The position numbers and the translations under genes were made by a program. A stretch of DNA of 64,000 nt from DATFDN01 sp963762525 (GTDB lineage Bacteria; Pseudomonadota; Alphaproteobacteria; Acetobacterales; Acetobacteraceae). The number at the start of each line of letters is the position of its first letter. Position 1 is the first letter of the stretch. Of this stretch, positions 1-8,953 are shown one piece after another. The stretch is taken from the NCBI GenBank assembly GCA_963762525.1, contig CAVXKT010000004.1, positions 62,001 to 126,000 on the forward strand, in the 5' to 3' direction. The notes below the pieces were generated by a model. The model was not told the origin of the DNA, did no database searches, and saw only the letters and a program-made list of their open reading frames with translations.

Positions 1-1036
1 CATCTCCTTCACCTCCGGCACCACCGGAAGTCCGAAGGCGATCGTCACCACGCACGCGGCGCGCTGGATCGGCAACGTGTGCAGCGCGCACATTTCGATC
101 CGATGCCCGGGCCCGGCAGCCGCGTCCTGCTGATGACCCCGTTCATCCACGGCGCCGGCCTGCTCGCGCAGGCCTTTCACGACCAGGGTGGCGGCATCGT
201 GCTGCTCGACGGCGTCGCGCTGCCGCAGGTGGAGCGGATGATCGGCGCGGTTGACCACGTCTTCGCCCCACCCACCGTGCTCGCGAAACTCTGCGCCGCC
301 TTCGCCGGGCGGCGGTTCGACCGCATCCGCACCATCTTCTGCGGCACCGCGCCCTGCTGCCGGCGGTTTACGAACGGGCGCGAGCGATCTTCGGCCCGGT
401 CGTGCGCGTGACCTACGGCAAAAGCGAGATCAACAACCCGATCACGTTGCTGCCGGCGCCGGCGGTGGACGACTATTACCGCGAATTCGATCCCGGCGAG
501 GGCGTCTGCGTCGGCTGGCCGGGAGCCGGGTCGAGGTGGAGATCGCGATGCGGAGGTGTTCCTGCGCGGGCGGCACATGGCGTGCGGCCATATCGACCCC
601 GACGGTTTTCACCCGCTGCCCGCCGACGGATTCCACGCCACCGGCGACACCGGGCGGATCGATGGGCGCGGCCGCCTGCACCTGACCGGCGGCTCGCCGA
701 TGTCATCAAGTCCGGCGGCTACAAGATCCATCCGACGAGATCGAGCGCATTCTGGCCGGCACGCCGGGATGCCGCGGTCGCCGTGACCACCCTGCCGTCG
801 GAATACTGGGGCGAGGTGATCGTCGCCGTCGCCGAGACCGCCGATCCGGCATGGCCGGATCGCGCCCGCGCGCACTCGCCGCGATTGCCCGCCACAAGCA
901 TCCGCGCGCCCTGCTGCGGATGGCGGAGCTGCCGCGCAACCCGCAAGGCAAGATCATGCGCCGCGCCATCCGCGCGCATCTGCTCGCGCAATATCGTCTC
1001 CTGGACGGTCCGCACCCGCAGCTGGAGCCGCGCTGA
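1..1036 (+). CDS. AMP-forming acyl-CoA synthetase, 5' part outside window, frameshifted
   Basis: Adenylate-forming ligase that activates a carboxylic acid with ATP and transfers it to CoA. The first bases encode the phosphate loop TSGTTGSPKAIV, which normally lies about a third of the way into these proteins, so the N-terminal domain is missing at the window edge. Further motifs follow in order: YGKSE near 410-425, HATGDTGRIDGRGRLHLTG near 635-690, the hinge segment DVIKSGGYKIHP near 697-735, and the C-terminal NPQGKIMRR with the catalytic lysine near 940-965. These lie in several frames (changes near 355, 525, 695, 735 and 850), so the gene is either badly sequenced or decaying. The substrate cannot be told. 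It converges on the minus-strand kinase gene 6 bases downstream of its TGA stop. Confidence 0.8.
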
Positions 1037-1042
1037 CGGGGC

Positions 1043-2028
1043 TCAGCCGACCCGGGCGGCCAGGGCTTGCGGCAGCTCGTCCGCCGCGCGACCGAGGTCG
1101 CGGGTTTGCCGATGACGACCCCGGCGGCGAGATTGCCGAGCCGCGCGGCGATCGGCAGCTCTAGGCCGACCGCCAGCGCGCAGGCCAGCGTGGCGGCGAC
1201 GGTGTCGCCGGCGCCGGCGGTGTCGAGCACGCAGCCGGGTTCGGCCGGCAGATGCAGCGCGCCCTCCTCGCAGACCAGCGTCATGCCGTCGGCGTCGCGC
1301 GTCACCAGCACGGCGCCGAACCGGTAGCGGGCGCGCAAACTGGCCGCGGCATCGCCGATCGCCGCCTCGGTCGCGGTCGGCAAGCCGGTCGCCTCGGCCA
1401 GCTCGGCGCGATCGGCATGATCAGATCGGCGCCCGCATAGGGCGCCAGATCGGCGCCCTTGGGATCGACGATGACCCGCCGCCCGGCGGCGCGCGCCGCC
1501 GCCACCAGCTGCGGCGCCAGCCCGCCGGTGAGCACGCCCTTGCGATAGTCCGACAGCACGCTGACCGAGGTCGCCGCCATGGCGTCGCGCGCGATGCGCA
1601 GAATGCGCTCGGCCAGCCGCGCGTCGATCGGCTCCACCTGCTCGCGGTCGGCGCGCAGCAGTTGCTGGCCGGCGGCGATGTAACGGGTCTTGACGGTGGT
1701 CGTCCGCCCGCCCTCCACCAACAGCCAGGGCTCGACATTGGGTTGCCCGCCGATCAGCCCGGTGAGGTCGGAGCCAGCCTGGTCGTCGCCGACCACGGCG
1801 ATGAAGGCGACGGCGGCGCCGAGCGCGGTCAGGTTGCGGACCACTTGCCGGCCCCGCCGGGCTGGGCGATCTCGCGCGCTTCGCGCAGAATCGGCACCGG
1901 CGCCTCCGGCTCATCCGCTCGACTTCGCCATGCACGTAGCGATCGAGCATCATGGCCGATCACCAGGGCGCTCGCGCGGGCCAGCCGACCGACGGCCTCG
2001 GCGAGATCGGAGATTGTGCGCGGGTCAT
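1043..2028 (-). CDS. rfaE1: RfaE1/HldA-like heptose 7-phosphate kinase (PfkB family), frameshifted
   Basis: Sugar kinase of the PfkB family, most like the kinase half of HldE, which phosphorylates D-glycero-beta-D-manno-heptose 7-phosphate at C1 for lipopolysaccharide core synthesis. Recognisable in order are MLDRYVHGEVERMS, VRNLTALGAAVAFIAVVGDD, TVKTRYIAAGQQLLRADRE, LSDYRKGVLTGG, VDPKGADLAPYAGADL and the PfkB signature DTAGAGDT. The cytidylyltransferase half of HldE is absent, so the gene ends after about 328 residues like stand-alone HldA/RfaE1. Frame changes occur near 1060, 1410, 1850, 1910 and 1950. The ATG at 2028 overlaps the stop of the upstream phosphatase gene as ATGA, which implies coupled translation. 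The exact sugar is inferred from similarity. Confidence 0.78.
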
Positions 2029-2783
2029 CCGGGTCGGCCGAGCAACAGGCTTCGGGCTTTCAACGCGGCTTGACCGTAAAACCGATATGAAGCCGATCGG
2101 TCGGCCTCCAGCACCGCGCAGGTCAGTTCTCCGCCGACACCGGCGCCGGTATCGATGCCGATGCGGTGCCGCCGCACCACCGGCACGGGTTCGATGGTGT
2201 GACCATGCACCACCACCGCCTCCAGCGGCGAGGTCGCCGACAGGAACGGCTCGCGAATCCACAGCATGTCCTCGGGCACCTGCGCCGCCAGCGCCACGCC
2301 GGGGCGCAGTCCGGCATGGACGAACACATAGCCGCCGAGGCGGTGCAGCAGCCGCAGCCCGCGCAGGAAAGCGACCCGGCCCGCCGGCACGCCGGCGGTC
2401 CAGGCGGCCGGATCGTTGATGTCGTGCAGACCGAAGCTGCGCAGCGTCGCCTCGCCGCCGTTGAGCAGCCACAGCCGCGCCGCGCGGCGCCTGGTCGAGC
2501 GCGGCCAGCATCATCGCCTCATGATTGCCCATGAGATCGACTACCGCCGCGACGCCATGCGGCGGCGGCTCGGCGATCAGCGCGAGCACGCCGGCCGATC
2601 CGGCCCGCGATCGATGAAGTCGCCGAGACGGACCAGCGTCACCGCGCCGGCGGCGGACGGGCGCGAATGTCGGCGGCGATGGCGTAATGGAGGGCGAGCA
2701 GGACGCGCTGGCCGTGCACATCGCCGATCGCATACACCCGCTCACCGCCGGCACCGTCACCGGGCGGGCTGGAAGGCAACCAT
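2025..2783 (-). CDS. Calcineurin-like serine/threonine phosphatase / metallophosphoesterase, frameshifted
   Basis: Binuclear metallophosphoesterase related to bacterial PrpA/ApaH-type phosphatases. The minus strand shows the family metal motifs in order: GDVHG near 2735, GDFIDRGPDR near 2615, GNHE near 2525, and a C-terminal VHGHT near 2205 after a conserved GGYVFVHAGLRPGVAL block. About 250 residues, normal for the family. The start at 2783 (MVAFQPAR) was chosen because it is the first ATG upstream of the GDVHG block; frame changes lie near 2755, 2655, 2600, 2490 and 2390. Its TGA overlaps the start of the sugar kinase gene, so the two form an operon. The substrate, phosphoprotein or dinucleotide, cannot be decided from motifs. 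Confidence 0.75.
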
Positions 2784-2836
2784 CGCGCTCCTCTTGGCCG
2801 CGGACGCTGCGGGTGCTAGATACCGCGGCCGCCGAC

Positions 2837-2910
2837 TGGGGGATAGTTAAGCGGTAGAACTCCCGGCTCTGACCCGGGCAGCCTTGGTTCGAATCCAGGT
2901 CCCCCAGCCA
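2837..2910 (+). tRNA. tRNA-Gln (anticodon CUG)
   Basis: Complete 74-base cloverleaf: acceptor arm TGGGGGA pairs with TCCCCCA, the discriminator is G and CCA is encoded. The anticodon stem is CCCGG/CCGGG with loop CTCTGAC, giving anticodon CTG. The T-arm loop is TTCGAAT. The lower-GC accessory island begins immediately 3' of this gene, so the tRNA may be the integration target, but no second copy of its 3' end was found in the window. Confidence 0.93.
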
Positions 2911-3125
2911 ACATACTTCGGATTCCCGCCAGGTAGCGGCTCCCGGTTCCGCCGCAACATTCGTTTGACGCTCGGCGGTTCGATGTCTTCTGGCAGCCTT
3001 CGGTAGAGTATGAGGTCACGGACGGTTGTGTGTTGCTGGAACCGTCGGTGTCTGATCGAACTTGGACAATCTACTGTGGCTCCCCCGGTCAAGGCTCGGA
3101 CCAAGGTGGCGGCTCAAGGCCCTGG

Positions 3126-3395
3126 TCAAACAGCCTGCCAACCTCCGTTCCCATATTTGAAGGCGTGAGTCTTGTATGCGCTGAAGGTATGCCGGTTAAG
3201 CATCATCCCCCCGCTCGTCCGATCGATTCGGTTTTCGAGCTGAATGATGAAGCACTCAAAGCCTTCGTCTTTGACGGTAGCTGGGTCCTGCTCGTCTACT
3301 TCGGCAATCTCGTCGCTGTTCAAAGCCAAATCCACAAGTCTGTCTTCGTCTAATAATTTGGACTGGTAACCCCCCCTAGAGAGACGTTTCGGCAA
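3126..3395 (-). CDS. Hypothetical protein, weakly supported
   Basis: An open frame of 89 residues in the low-GC island, read on the minus strand from a TTG. The sequence is acidic and polar (LLDEDRLVDLALNSDEIAEV, then a stretch rich in D and E), unlike the Arg/Pro/Ala-rich shadow frames elsewhere in the window, which is the only reason it is listed. The frame stays open a further 40 bases or so upstream, so the true start may be earlier. No motif is recognised. An overlapping plus-strand frame (3030-3353) is an equally long alternative. Confidence 0.25.
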   Translation of the reverse strand: MPKRLSRGGYQSKLLDEDRLVDLALNSDEIAEVDEQDPATVKDEGFECFIIQLENRIDRTSGGMMLNRHTFSAYKTHAFKYGNGGWQAV

Positions 3396-3439
3396 CTTCC
3401 CTTCGTCGGTTAGGGCAGGCGTTTAAGTGATGCTCTGGG

Positions 3440-4020
3440 AAGGAGGATCAACAACTGACGTTTGCGAGACTGGCTTTCCCAAGAGCCTGTTCGTGGCGGA
3501 AGCGGGCGAGTGGTCGGAACCTGGATCATGGGCAACGACTATCGAGTGAAATCGGCGTGACTATGGAGGTTATCCGGCAGGCTATCTGCGACGCATTCGC
3601 GCCCTATTTCCTGAGAAACGACGGGTGCTGCACCTTTTCAGTGGAATGGTGGACCTGGCGGCACTCCCTGGCGAGAGCGTGGACATGAACCCGGACCTAC
3701 GTCCAAGTTATGTAGATGACGCGCAAACCTTAAGTCGGGTGCCGCTGGAAAGCTACGATCTCATTTTGGCCGACCCTCCCCACAGCGTGGAGGACGCTGA
3801 TCGCTATCGAACGACGATGATTAAGCGGACAGCGTCCTGAGAGCGCTGAAGCGGTTACCACCGGAACACACATTGTTTGGCTTGATCAGGTGCTCCCGAT
3901 GTATCGGAAGGACGCCTTTGCTATCGATGCGGTGATAGGGATGGTAAAAAGACAAACCACAGATTTCGAGTTGTTACCATCTTTCGTCGGCTAGAAGCAG
4001 CACACGACGATGTGAGAGAG
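3440..4020 (+). pseudogene. Phage-type SAM-dependent (DNA) methyltransferase, multiply frameshifted
   Basis: Remains of a small class I methyltransferase of the kind carried by phages and plasmids. Reading across frames gives TLRDWLS, LFVAEAGEWSEP, WIMGNDYRVKSA, YGGYPAGYLRRIRALFPEK, VLHLFSGMVDLAALPG (SAM-binding motif I region), VDMNPDLRPSYVDDA, LILADPPHSVEDADRY (the DPPY-type catalytic motif, here DPPH), HIVWLDQVLPMYRKDAF and FRVVTIFRRLEA. At least five frame changes are needed, and the expected start ATG after the strong AAGGAGGA at 3440-3447 is absent (CTGACG is present). The Tyr-to-His change in the DPPY motif argues for real loss of function rather than only sequencing error. Composition is clearly lower in GC than the flanking core genes. 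Confidence 0.6.
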
Positions 4021-4174
4021 CCAGTAGCGGCTTCGAGGAGGAACGGGGCTCAACTTTGCCGGGGTATTCGGGACAGCGCAGAGGGCACGGTGGCTTCTCT
4101 GCGCTCGCAAGGACGAGTCCTCGATAATCAGACCCGAACGCGCTCTGGACTGGTCCCTAGACGAGCGGCCCCGT

Positions 4175-4474
4175 TCAGGTGCCGGTCAGCTCCACTCGGA
4201 CGTCGCAGTTGGTGATGGTGAACTGGTTGACGAAGAATAATTCAGAGCGGATGTGGTTTGCTTGCGTTGCGGACTGTCCCAGAAATTCCGCATCGCCTCT
4301 CGGTGTCCCAGAGCGAGACCGAATAGCCGGCGTCGCGGTCGTTCTGGTCGCGGACAAGCCATTGCGACCGCAGTCCGGATACCGTTCCGCGCTCGGCCAT
4401 TGCGGTTTGTCCACGGAACTCGAAACCGTCCCACTGGCCGGGGAGAATTTGCCCCAAACAATTCGCATATGCAT
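4175..4474 (-). CDS. ABM-type (antibiotic biosynthesis monooxygenase) small protein, frameshifted
   Basis: A small ferredoxin-like alpha/beta barrel protein of the ABM/heme-degrading monooxygenase superfamily, about 98 residues. The reconstructed minus-strand product reads MHMRIVWGK, ILPGQWDGFE, SGLRSQWLVRDQNDRDAGYS, VSLWDTE, EAMRNFW and finally FFVNQFTITNCDVRVELTGT. The GLRxxWLxRD...DAGxSxSLWD block followed by FxVxxFTxTxCxVR is characteristic of this group. Frame changes lie near 4450, 4300 and 4220. The start at 4474 follows a good GGGAGG ribosome binding site 9 bases upstream. Such proteins are usually single-domain dimers of unknown substrate; no function is assigned. Confidence 0.55.
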   Translation of the reverse strand: MHMRIVWGKFSPASGTVSSSVDKPQWPSAERYPDCGRNGLSATRTTATPAIRSRSGTPRGDAEFLGQSATQANHIRSELFFVNQFTITNCDVRVELTGT

Positions 4475-4789
4475 TTCGCTCTCCCTCCCGCCGCGACTTT
4501 GCGCGATCGGCACCGGTATCGGCCGAAGCAAATTGTGGCCCCCGTCGGGGCGGTGGATCAAGTGGGGCGAGAAGCCGCGTGAGGAGAAGCCCGGGGGAGG
4601 TGAAGCAAGCGCCACCCTGAAATGAGTGGCTGGCCATACGAACATCCGGTGCCTGCGGTTACGTGTGCTGCTCAATGGCGATGGGCGCGCTGCATAATCC
4701 CATTGTACCCACCCTTGTGTGCAATTTCGTCTGGGGCCGGATACTGCCTACATGGTGCCAGGACAAATCGGTTACACCATGCCCTAGGC
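4475..4789. other. Island spacer without recognised gene
   Basis: About 315 bases of lower-GC sequence. Short open frames exist on both strands but none has a convincing ribosome binding site or a protein-like composition. The 5' edge carries the leader of the ABM-type gene. Confidence 0.4.
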
Positions 4790-5082
4790 TCACCGCGCTC
4801 TTGTAGGAATATCTGCACGGAAATGGAGCGCTAGGTGCCACGAATTATCGTTACCGACGAATAAGTCCACGTCGAATAGCTCGAGGGCGTTCATGTCAAG
4901 CCTAATTGCTCCTTGGCTACCCGGCGCCTCTTTTTCGTACGGATCCTCTTGATCGTGAAGAACGTCGTTTGGCAGAAACCAATCAGCCTCGGAGTTCGGG
5001 TGGCTTCTGGTATCGGACGTACGAACCTCATTGCCAGCGAAAGGCCGATAGAGTAGTTATCAAGTTTGATAGTTTGTAGCAT
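4790..5082 (-). CDS. Small hypothetical protein with strong ribosome binding site, one frameshift
   Basis: Unrecognised 97-residue protein. The ATG at 5082 is preceded by GGAAGGAGGATAGG, one of the best ribosome binding sites in the window, so translation is likely. It starts MLQTIKLDNYSIGLSLA; after a one-base change near 5033 the frame continues as NEVRTSDTRSHPNSEADWF, then an acidic segment with DQEDPYEKEAPGSQGAIRLD and a C-terminal LELFDVDLFVGNDNSWHLAL block ending in a TGA at 4790. Without the frame change a basic tail ending at 4891 would result, which looks less protein-like. No domain is recognised. It stands alone in the island between the ABM gene and the oxidoreductase fragment. 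Confidence 0.45.
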
Positions 5083-5571
5083 CCTATCCTCCTTCCCTGT
5101 GACCAGTCGGCGAGTTACAGCGCTCAGAAACGAATTATTTTCGATGCTTTCGACGTGAGGGCATTCAACGGTCCATAGCCGGCTTTGCTCGCCCTCCGCG
5201 CGCCTTCCAGAGCTCTCTCGAGAGAGTGCGCGCGGCCATCGTGACAGATATGGTGAACTGAGGAGACCAAACCCCACAATGAGGGTTTCCGTATTCTGAG
5301 AGCCTAACATCACCCTCAGCAATTCCGTCCGCGAAATCATTTCCCATGTCGTGCAAAAGAAGGTCCGCATAGTGGCCAAACCAACGTTATTTTAGAGGTA
5401 TGAACGGAGCGCGATGACATTGCGCACACCCCCACAGAGGTAAATAACTGAGCCCTCTTCGCGAATGCGTCCCCGGGGCCGCGACGGCGGTGGGGCCAGA
5501 ATTCCGCAACTAAGTACGCTATAGCATCAACTGCCTGCGCCGGTGACATTGTGTCTCGGTTGCCAGGGGAG
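5083..5571. other. Island spacer, no assigned gene
   Basis: About 490 bases. A minus-strand frame from an ATG at 5549 begins MSPAQAVDAIAYLVAEFWPH, which resembles the last helix of c-type cytochrome domains, and another frame nearby reads WGCAQCHRAPF with a CxxCH. The frames conflict and neither has a clear ribosome binding site, so no gene is called. It lies just downstream of the di-heme-oxidoreductase-like fragment, where a heme protein would make sense. Confidence 0.3.
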
Positions 5572-6140
5572 CTAAAGGTTAAGGCCGATCTCGACCTTTA
5601 GAGCGTCTTCGATGAACGTCCGAAGCGAGGCGACCCGAGCCTTCGACCGAATCGTCCGACCGATGATCCAACCTCTGGATTTTCCCGGCGATACGGTCCG
5701 GACCCGCCGGCTGCTGCCGTAGCTCCTCGATCTGTAACCGTTTCGAGCAAACCAAGGCCAAACAGCGCAGGCGCCCGCCGCTTTGCCCCTGCGCGCATTT
5801 CAATCGCACAGTTCTGCCATCGTGATCCCGCTCGAGCCGTTGCAAGCTGTGACCGCCTGTGCCGTCCTGCACGTCAGCGGAGACAAAGACGAAAGTATCC
5901 GTCGTCATTCCGCTTCCCCCAGGCATGGGAATAGCGGGGCATGCCAAGCAGCTCCGCTCGTTAAACCGGGGTCCCTGGCCATCGGCCAGCCCCCGATCCT
6001 CTCGCGAACTGCAAGAGTCCCGTCCGGAAGTCAGCCCATCCGTGTGCGTTCACTCCGAAAGCGGGCTCGCCAAAGTATCTGTCGCTGCTTGCCGACTGAG
6101 GATAGTCCACTGTAGCAGCGACAGAAATTCCAATCAGAAA
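5572..6140 (-). pseudogene. Di-heme oxidoreductase (DHOR)-like fragment, frameshifted
   Basis: Fragment of about 190 residues resembling the DHOR/thiol oxidoreductase branch of cytochrome c peroxidase-like proteins, which are usually 400-500 residues. Reading across frames gives GWADFRTGLLQFAR, DRGLADGQGPRFNERSCLAC, DGTGGHSLQRL, RRAPALFGLGLLETV, ELRQQPAGPDRIAGKIQRLD, VGRFGR and VASLRTFIEDALKVEIGLNL before a TAG. The expected heme motif CxxCH reads CLACP, so the heme ligand is lost or hidden by error. Frame changes lie near 5990, 5785, 5730 and 5650. The upstream gene on the same strand encodes a beta-propeller protein, a common companion of periplasmic redox enzymes. Confidence 0.42.
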
Positions 6141-6179
6141 TCAGTGACTGAAGGGAGTTGAGCCCATTACGCCTAGCTC

Positions 6180-7299
6180 TCACCTCGCCGCGGACTTGCG
6201 CAGCTCCTGCGGAAGGAAGTCAATCCCGTATGGGGCGTGGCCAATGGCACGGACCCGAGAAGTGTTCCCGTATTGAGATCGAGCGTATTGACGGTGTTGC
6301 TCAAAATCTGTGAACAGAACAGTGCCGTTGTCGGCGATGTTCCACATGCTTTGCCCGTTCAACGCCGCCTATCATCGCTGTCTGCATACCGTCAGTGGGC
6401 TTTCGAGCCGTCGGTGACGAAGTGATATGATCCCCCGGTTTCGCGCCACGCAGCTCATAGGTTTCGACCGAGAATCCGTCGGCTGCACGCGGATCACCAA
6501 CTTTAATTACCGAGATGGAACCAGAGTAGAAGTTGGCTACCGCAACATGCGAGCCGGAGCTATCGACTGCTAGCCCCCACGGAGACTTTCCAACGGGGAT
6601 TTCCCTCGGTACCGAATGCGTCCGCAAGTCTAGCACAACCACCTTGTCGTCGCCGAAGGCAGCCGTGTAGGCAACATCCTTGGCCGGCGACACCGCAATC
6701 GTGTATGGCAGGTGGCCAACGGAAATCCGTCCTACTTCCTTTCTTGCTTCCAAAATCGACAAACGAGACCGTGCCTTCTGCCCAATTGGAAACAATCGCA
6801 ATGCGCCCGTCGGCGGCCAGGCCAACCCCATAGGGAACAAGCCCGACCTGGACTTGGAATAACTCTTTCTTGTTCCCGACATCCACGACTGATATCGAAT
6901 TGCTACCCGCGTTCGCCACTGATGAGTTCGGGGAGAAATCGGGCGTGAACACAAAATCACGGGGGCTTTCACCGACTCTTATCCTGTAGGCCTCCAGATT
7001 AGCCTGAAAATCAACTACAGAGATTTCATTACCGCCGGATAGACTGGCATATATAAACCGCCCGAGTCATCGGCTTTAACATCGTATGGCTTTGGACCAA
7101 CTTTGATCTGACTTATCTCTGATTGAGATTTCAGATTTACGATTGAGAGAGTATTGTTCCGCCCAGTTGGTATCAACGGCGAACTCAGTGACCTGTCGGC
7201 TTGGACTGCCAGCAAGTGCGAAACCGAGGCAACCAGCGCTAGCCCTGCGGCCCCAAACCCAGACCACGTGCGGAAGCCACGGATGACAGTGCGACCCAT
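6180..7299 (-). CDS. Exported YVTN-type beta-propeller repeat protein, frameshifted
   Basis: Secreted beta-propeller built of YVTN/NHL-like repeats. The ATG at 7299 has GGGAGG 6 bases upstream and is followed by a signal peptide (basic MGRTVIRGFRTW, then a hydrophobic GLALVASVSHLLAVQA). Repeats follow in order: NTLSIVNLKSQSEISQIKVG, NEISVVDFQANLEAYRIRVG, NSISVVDVGNKKELFQVQVG, GTVSFVDFGSKKEVGRISVG, DKVVVLDLRTHSVPREIPVG and GSISVIKVGD, each ending in a P-[YW]-x[IV] turn. Frame changes lie near 7050, 6770 and 6360. About 370 residues in all. The neighbouring DHOR-like fragment on the same strand suggests a periplasmic redox function, but this is inference. Confidence 0.7.
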
Positions 7300-7607
7300 T
7301 GTAACCTCCCTTGCGATTGAACTCTTCTGATTGATTCGCAGCCTACGCATGTGAGCTCCGCGACCGCAACAACGATGAGTGGGGTCACGAAAATTTCTTG
7401 GAAGACTACGGTGAAACCAGGATCGGCACGCAAGGGTGGCATCCGGACGATGGTGCACGACCGGATGCCGGGCATCCTGGAAGAGCATCAGTGACCTGAT
7501 GCAGCCGCCGAAGACGTGCAGCGCCTTTGACCTGCGTCCGCCGTCGCTCTGCTGCTGTTGCACGGAAACGGCTGGAAATCGCGGCGGGGACAGCCCAAGA
7601 TAGGTCG
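7300..7607. other. Spacer between island and mobilisation remnant, nothing recognised
   Basis: About 308 bases between the divergent starts of the propeller gene and the antitoxin gene. It must hold both promoters; no clear -35/-10 pair or operator was identified. GC content rises across this stretch toward the mobilisation genes. Confidence 0.35.
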
Positions 7608-7799
7608 ATGGATCAGGGCCACATCAACGCTCCAGACCGTTGGAGGGAAGCTCTCGCCCGTAGCGAAGCCGAGCTTGCCCGTGGCGAGCTGGTGCCCAGT
7701 CAGGCTGTGCATGACGAGTTGCGCCAAGCCCTGGCCGAACTGGAAGCCGAGTTGGCAGAACCAGACGAGTCAACGCCCCCGCATTTACCCGGCCGTTGA
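7608..7799 (+). CDS. Putative type II antitoxin (ParD-like partner of the ParE-like toxin)
   Basis: A 63-residue acidic, helical protein (MDQGHINAPDRWREALARSE, then ELARGELVPSQAVHDEL and ELEAELAEPDE). It is called an antitoxin because its stop overlaps the start of the ParE-like toxin gene as TTGA, the usual antitoxin-first arrangement. An upstream start at 7527 would add 27 basic residues but overlaps presumed regulatory DNA. By family knowledge it would bind and neutralise the toxin and repress the pair. The RELVPSxxVHxEL pattern is frequent in RelB/ParD/YefM-type antitoxins found beside ParE toxins. Confidence 0.65.
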   Translation: MDQGHINAPDRWREALARSEAELARGELVPSQAVHDELRQALAELEAELAEPDESTPPHLPGR

Positions 7800-8104
7800 C
7801 CGACTACACGCCGGAGGCTCGCCGTCAGGTCCGTGACCTGATCGCCCACTACCGCAGGATACGCCGCCCCGAAGCCATCCGTAACCTTGATGCCGCCCTG
7901 GCGCGGGTGGAGGCTGCAATCGCGAGGGGGCCAGTTCGTCCCCGAGCGTTTCCGGCTACCTATCGAGACCTCGCCCGCCCTGGCAGGGCCTGGCTCAAGG
8001 AAGGCATCTACTGGATTGCCTATCAGCAGACTGTCCCGCCGGTGATCATCGCGGTTTTCTGGGAACAGGCAGAAATCGACCGGCGCTATCCCGCCATGCG
8101 GTAG
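7796..8104 (+). CDS. ParE/RelE-superfamily toxin
   Basis: Toxin of 102 residues from a TTG start overlapping the antitoxin stop. It has the ParE/RelE fold pattern: YTPEARRQVRDLIAHYRR helix, RNLDAALARVEAAIARG helix, FPATYRDLARPGRAWLKEG, and strands WIAYQQTVPPVIIAVFW with a basic C-terminus EIDRRYPAMR. ParE proteins poison DNA gyrase while RelE proteins cut mRNA; which applies here cannot be read from the sequence. Together with the mobilisation genes it marks the remnant as plasmid- or integrative-element-derived, where such pairs stabilise inheritance. Confidence 0.75.
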   Translation: MTDYTPEARRQVRDLIAHYRRIRRPEAIRNLDAALARVEAAIARGPVRPRAFPATYRDLARPGRAWLKEGIYWIAYQQTVPPVIIAVFWEQAEIDRRYPAMR

Positions 8105-8129
8105 CTGACAGCGATCGAGGCCACCCGGT

Positions 8130-8144
8130 CTTGCACTGTGCAAG
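8130..8144. repeat. Palindrome copy 1, CTTGCACTGTGCAAG
   Basis: Perfect 15-base palindrome with a single central base, lying 3 bases beyond the mobC stop and 25 bases beyond the toxin stop. An identical core occurs again at 8957-8971, so the two copies bracket mobC. Possible roles are an oriT-associated inverted repeat, a binding site for MobC or another repressor, or recombination sites. Confidence 0.7.
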
Positions 8145-8147
8145 TCC

Positions 8148-8823
8148 TCAATAATCGCTCTCCCTGTCCCATCGCGCCGCCATAGTCTCTGCGATCCGCC
8201 GCCTGGGGCGAAGCCGGCGCCTTGCCTTGGCCTGCCTCTCCCGTTCCTGCTCATTGTCGAACGCTCCGGGGGCCGCCGTCGGACGCTCCGCGTCCGGCAG
8301 GCCCCAATAATCGAAGTTGCCAGTATAGATCGCCATGAGCCGACGCATCTCCGCCCGCACCTCGTCACCCGCCTCCGCCGCGGCCTGACCCTGGTACGGC
8401 GGATACTCACCCGTGTGCGCCGCGACATTCAGCGCCCGCGCGACCTGGTTCACGTTGTTTCCAATGCGGCGCAGCTCCTGGCCTATCTGCCGGAGCGCAT
8501 TGGCCTCCAGTTCATTCCACTGCGGCCGCCGTCCGAGGTGGACGATGGCAAGGGACCGCAGCCAATTTGCTGGCGTCGTCGAACGTGCTTTCGCGGCCCG
8601 TAGCAGGGCCAGCCGCTCGCCATCCTTCAACCGCACCATGACCTGATACCCAGAGGCACCCAAAGGGGGCTCCGGTCCGTGCCCATCAACCGCCTCGGAA
8701 ATCAGCCGACGCAAGGCGGCTGATGCCCCCCCTTCGGGTACCACGCGCCCAAGCCTTGAAGCGCCCCGCCAACTCGGCTGGGACGTAGGTGCCGATCATC
8801 GCCTGTCCGTTCCGCCCCGTCAT
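8148..8823 (-). CDS. mobC: MobC-family relaxosome accessory protein, one frameshift
   Basis: Plasmid mobilisation protein that helps a relaxase load at oriT. The N-terminus MTGRNGQAMIGTYVPAELAG starts at 8823; after a frame change near 8745 the product continues through GYQVMVRLKDGERLALLRAA, a WLRSLAIVHLG segment, and the conserved MobC block ELEANALRQIGQELRRIGNN followed by VNQVARALN, ending in a basic C-terminus rich in RRRLRPRRR. About 225 residues. In intact elements a relaxase gene normally follows mobC, but here the strand switches to the toxin-antitoxin pair, so the relaxase has been lost or moved. The DUF3991/Toprim gene lies upstream on the same strand. Confidence 0.8.
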
Positions 8824-8953
8824 GTCCGACCCCTGTTAAACAATGCTATCGTCGAACATATCCCGCCCTAGACCACGGTCGCTAATCCTCGCGCGGTCCG
8901 AATAGAAAGGAAGGGGCAAGAGGGAAGGAAAACGGGCGTTTGGGGCGCCCCTC

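Noticed and set aside
2847..3104. Minus-strand 85-residue open frame overlapping tRNA-Gln
   Set aside because: It reads through the tRNA gene and has no protein-like motif.
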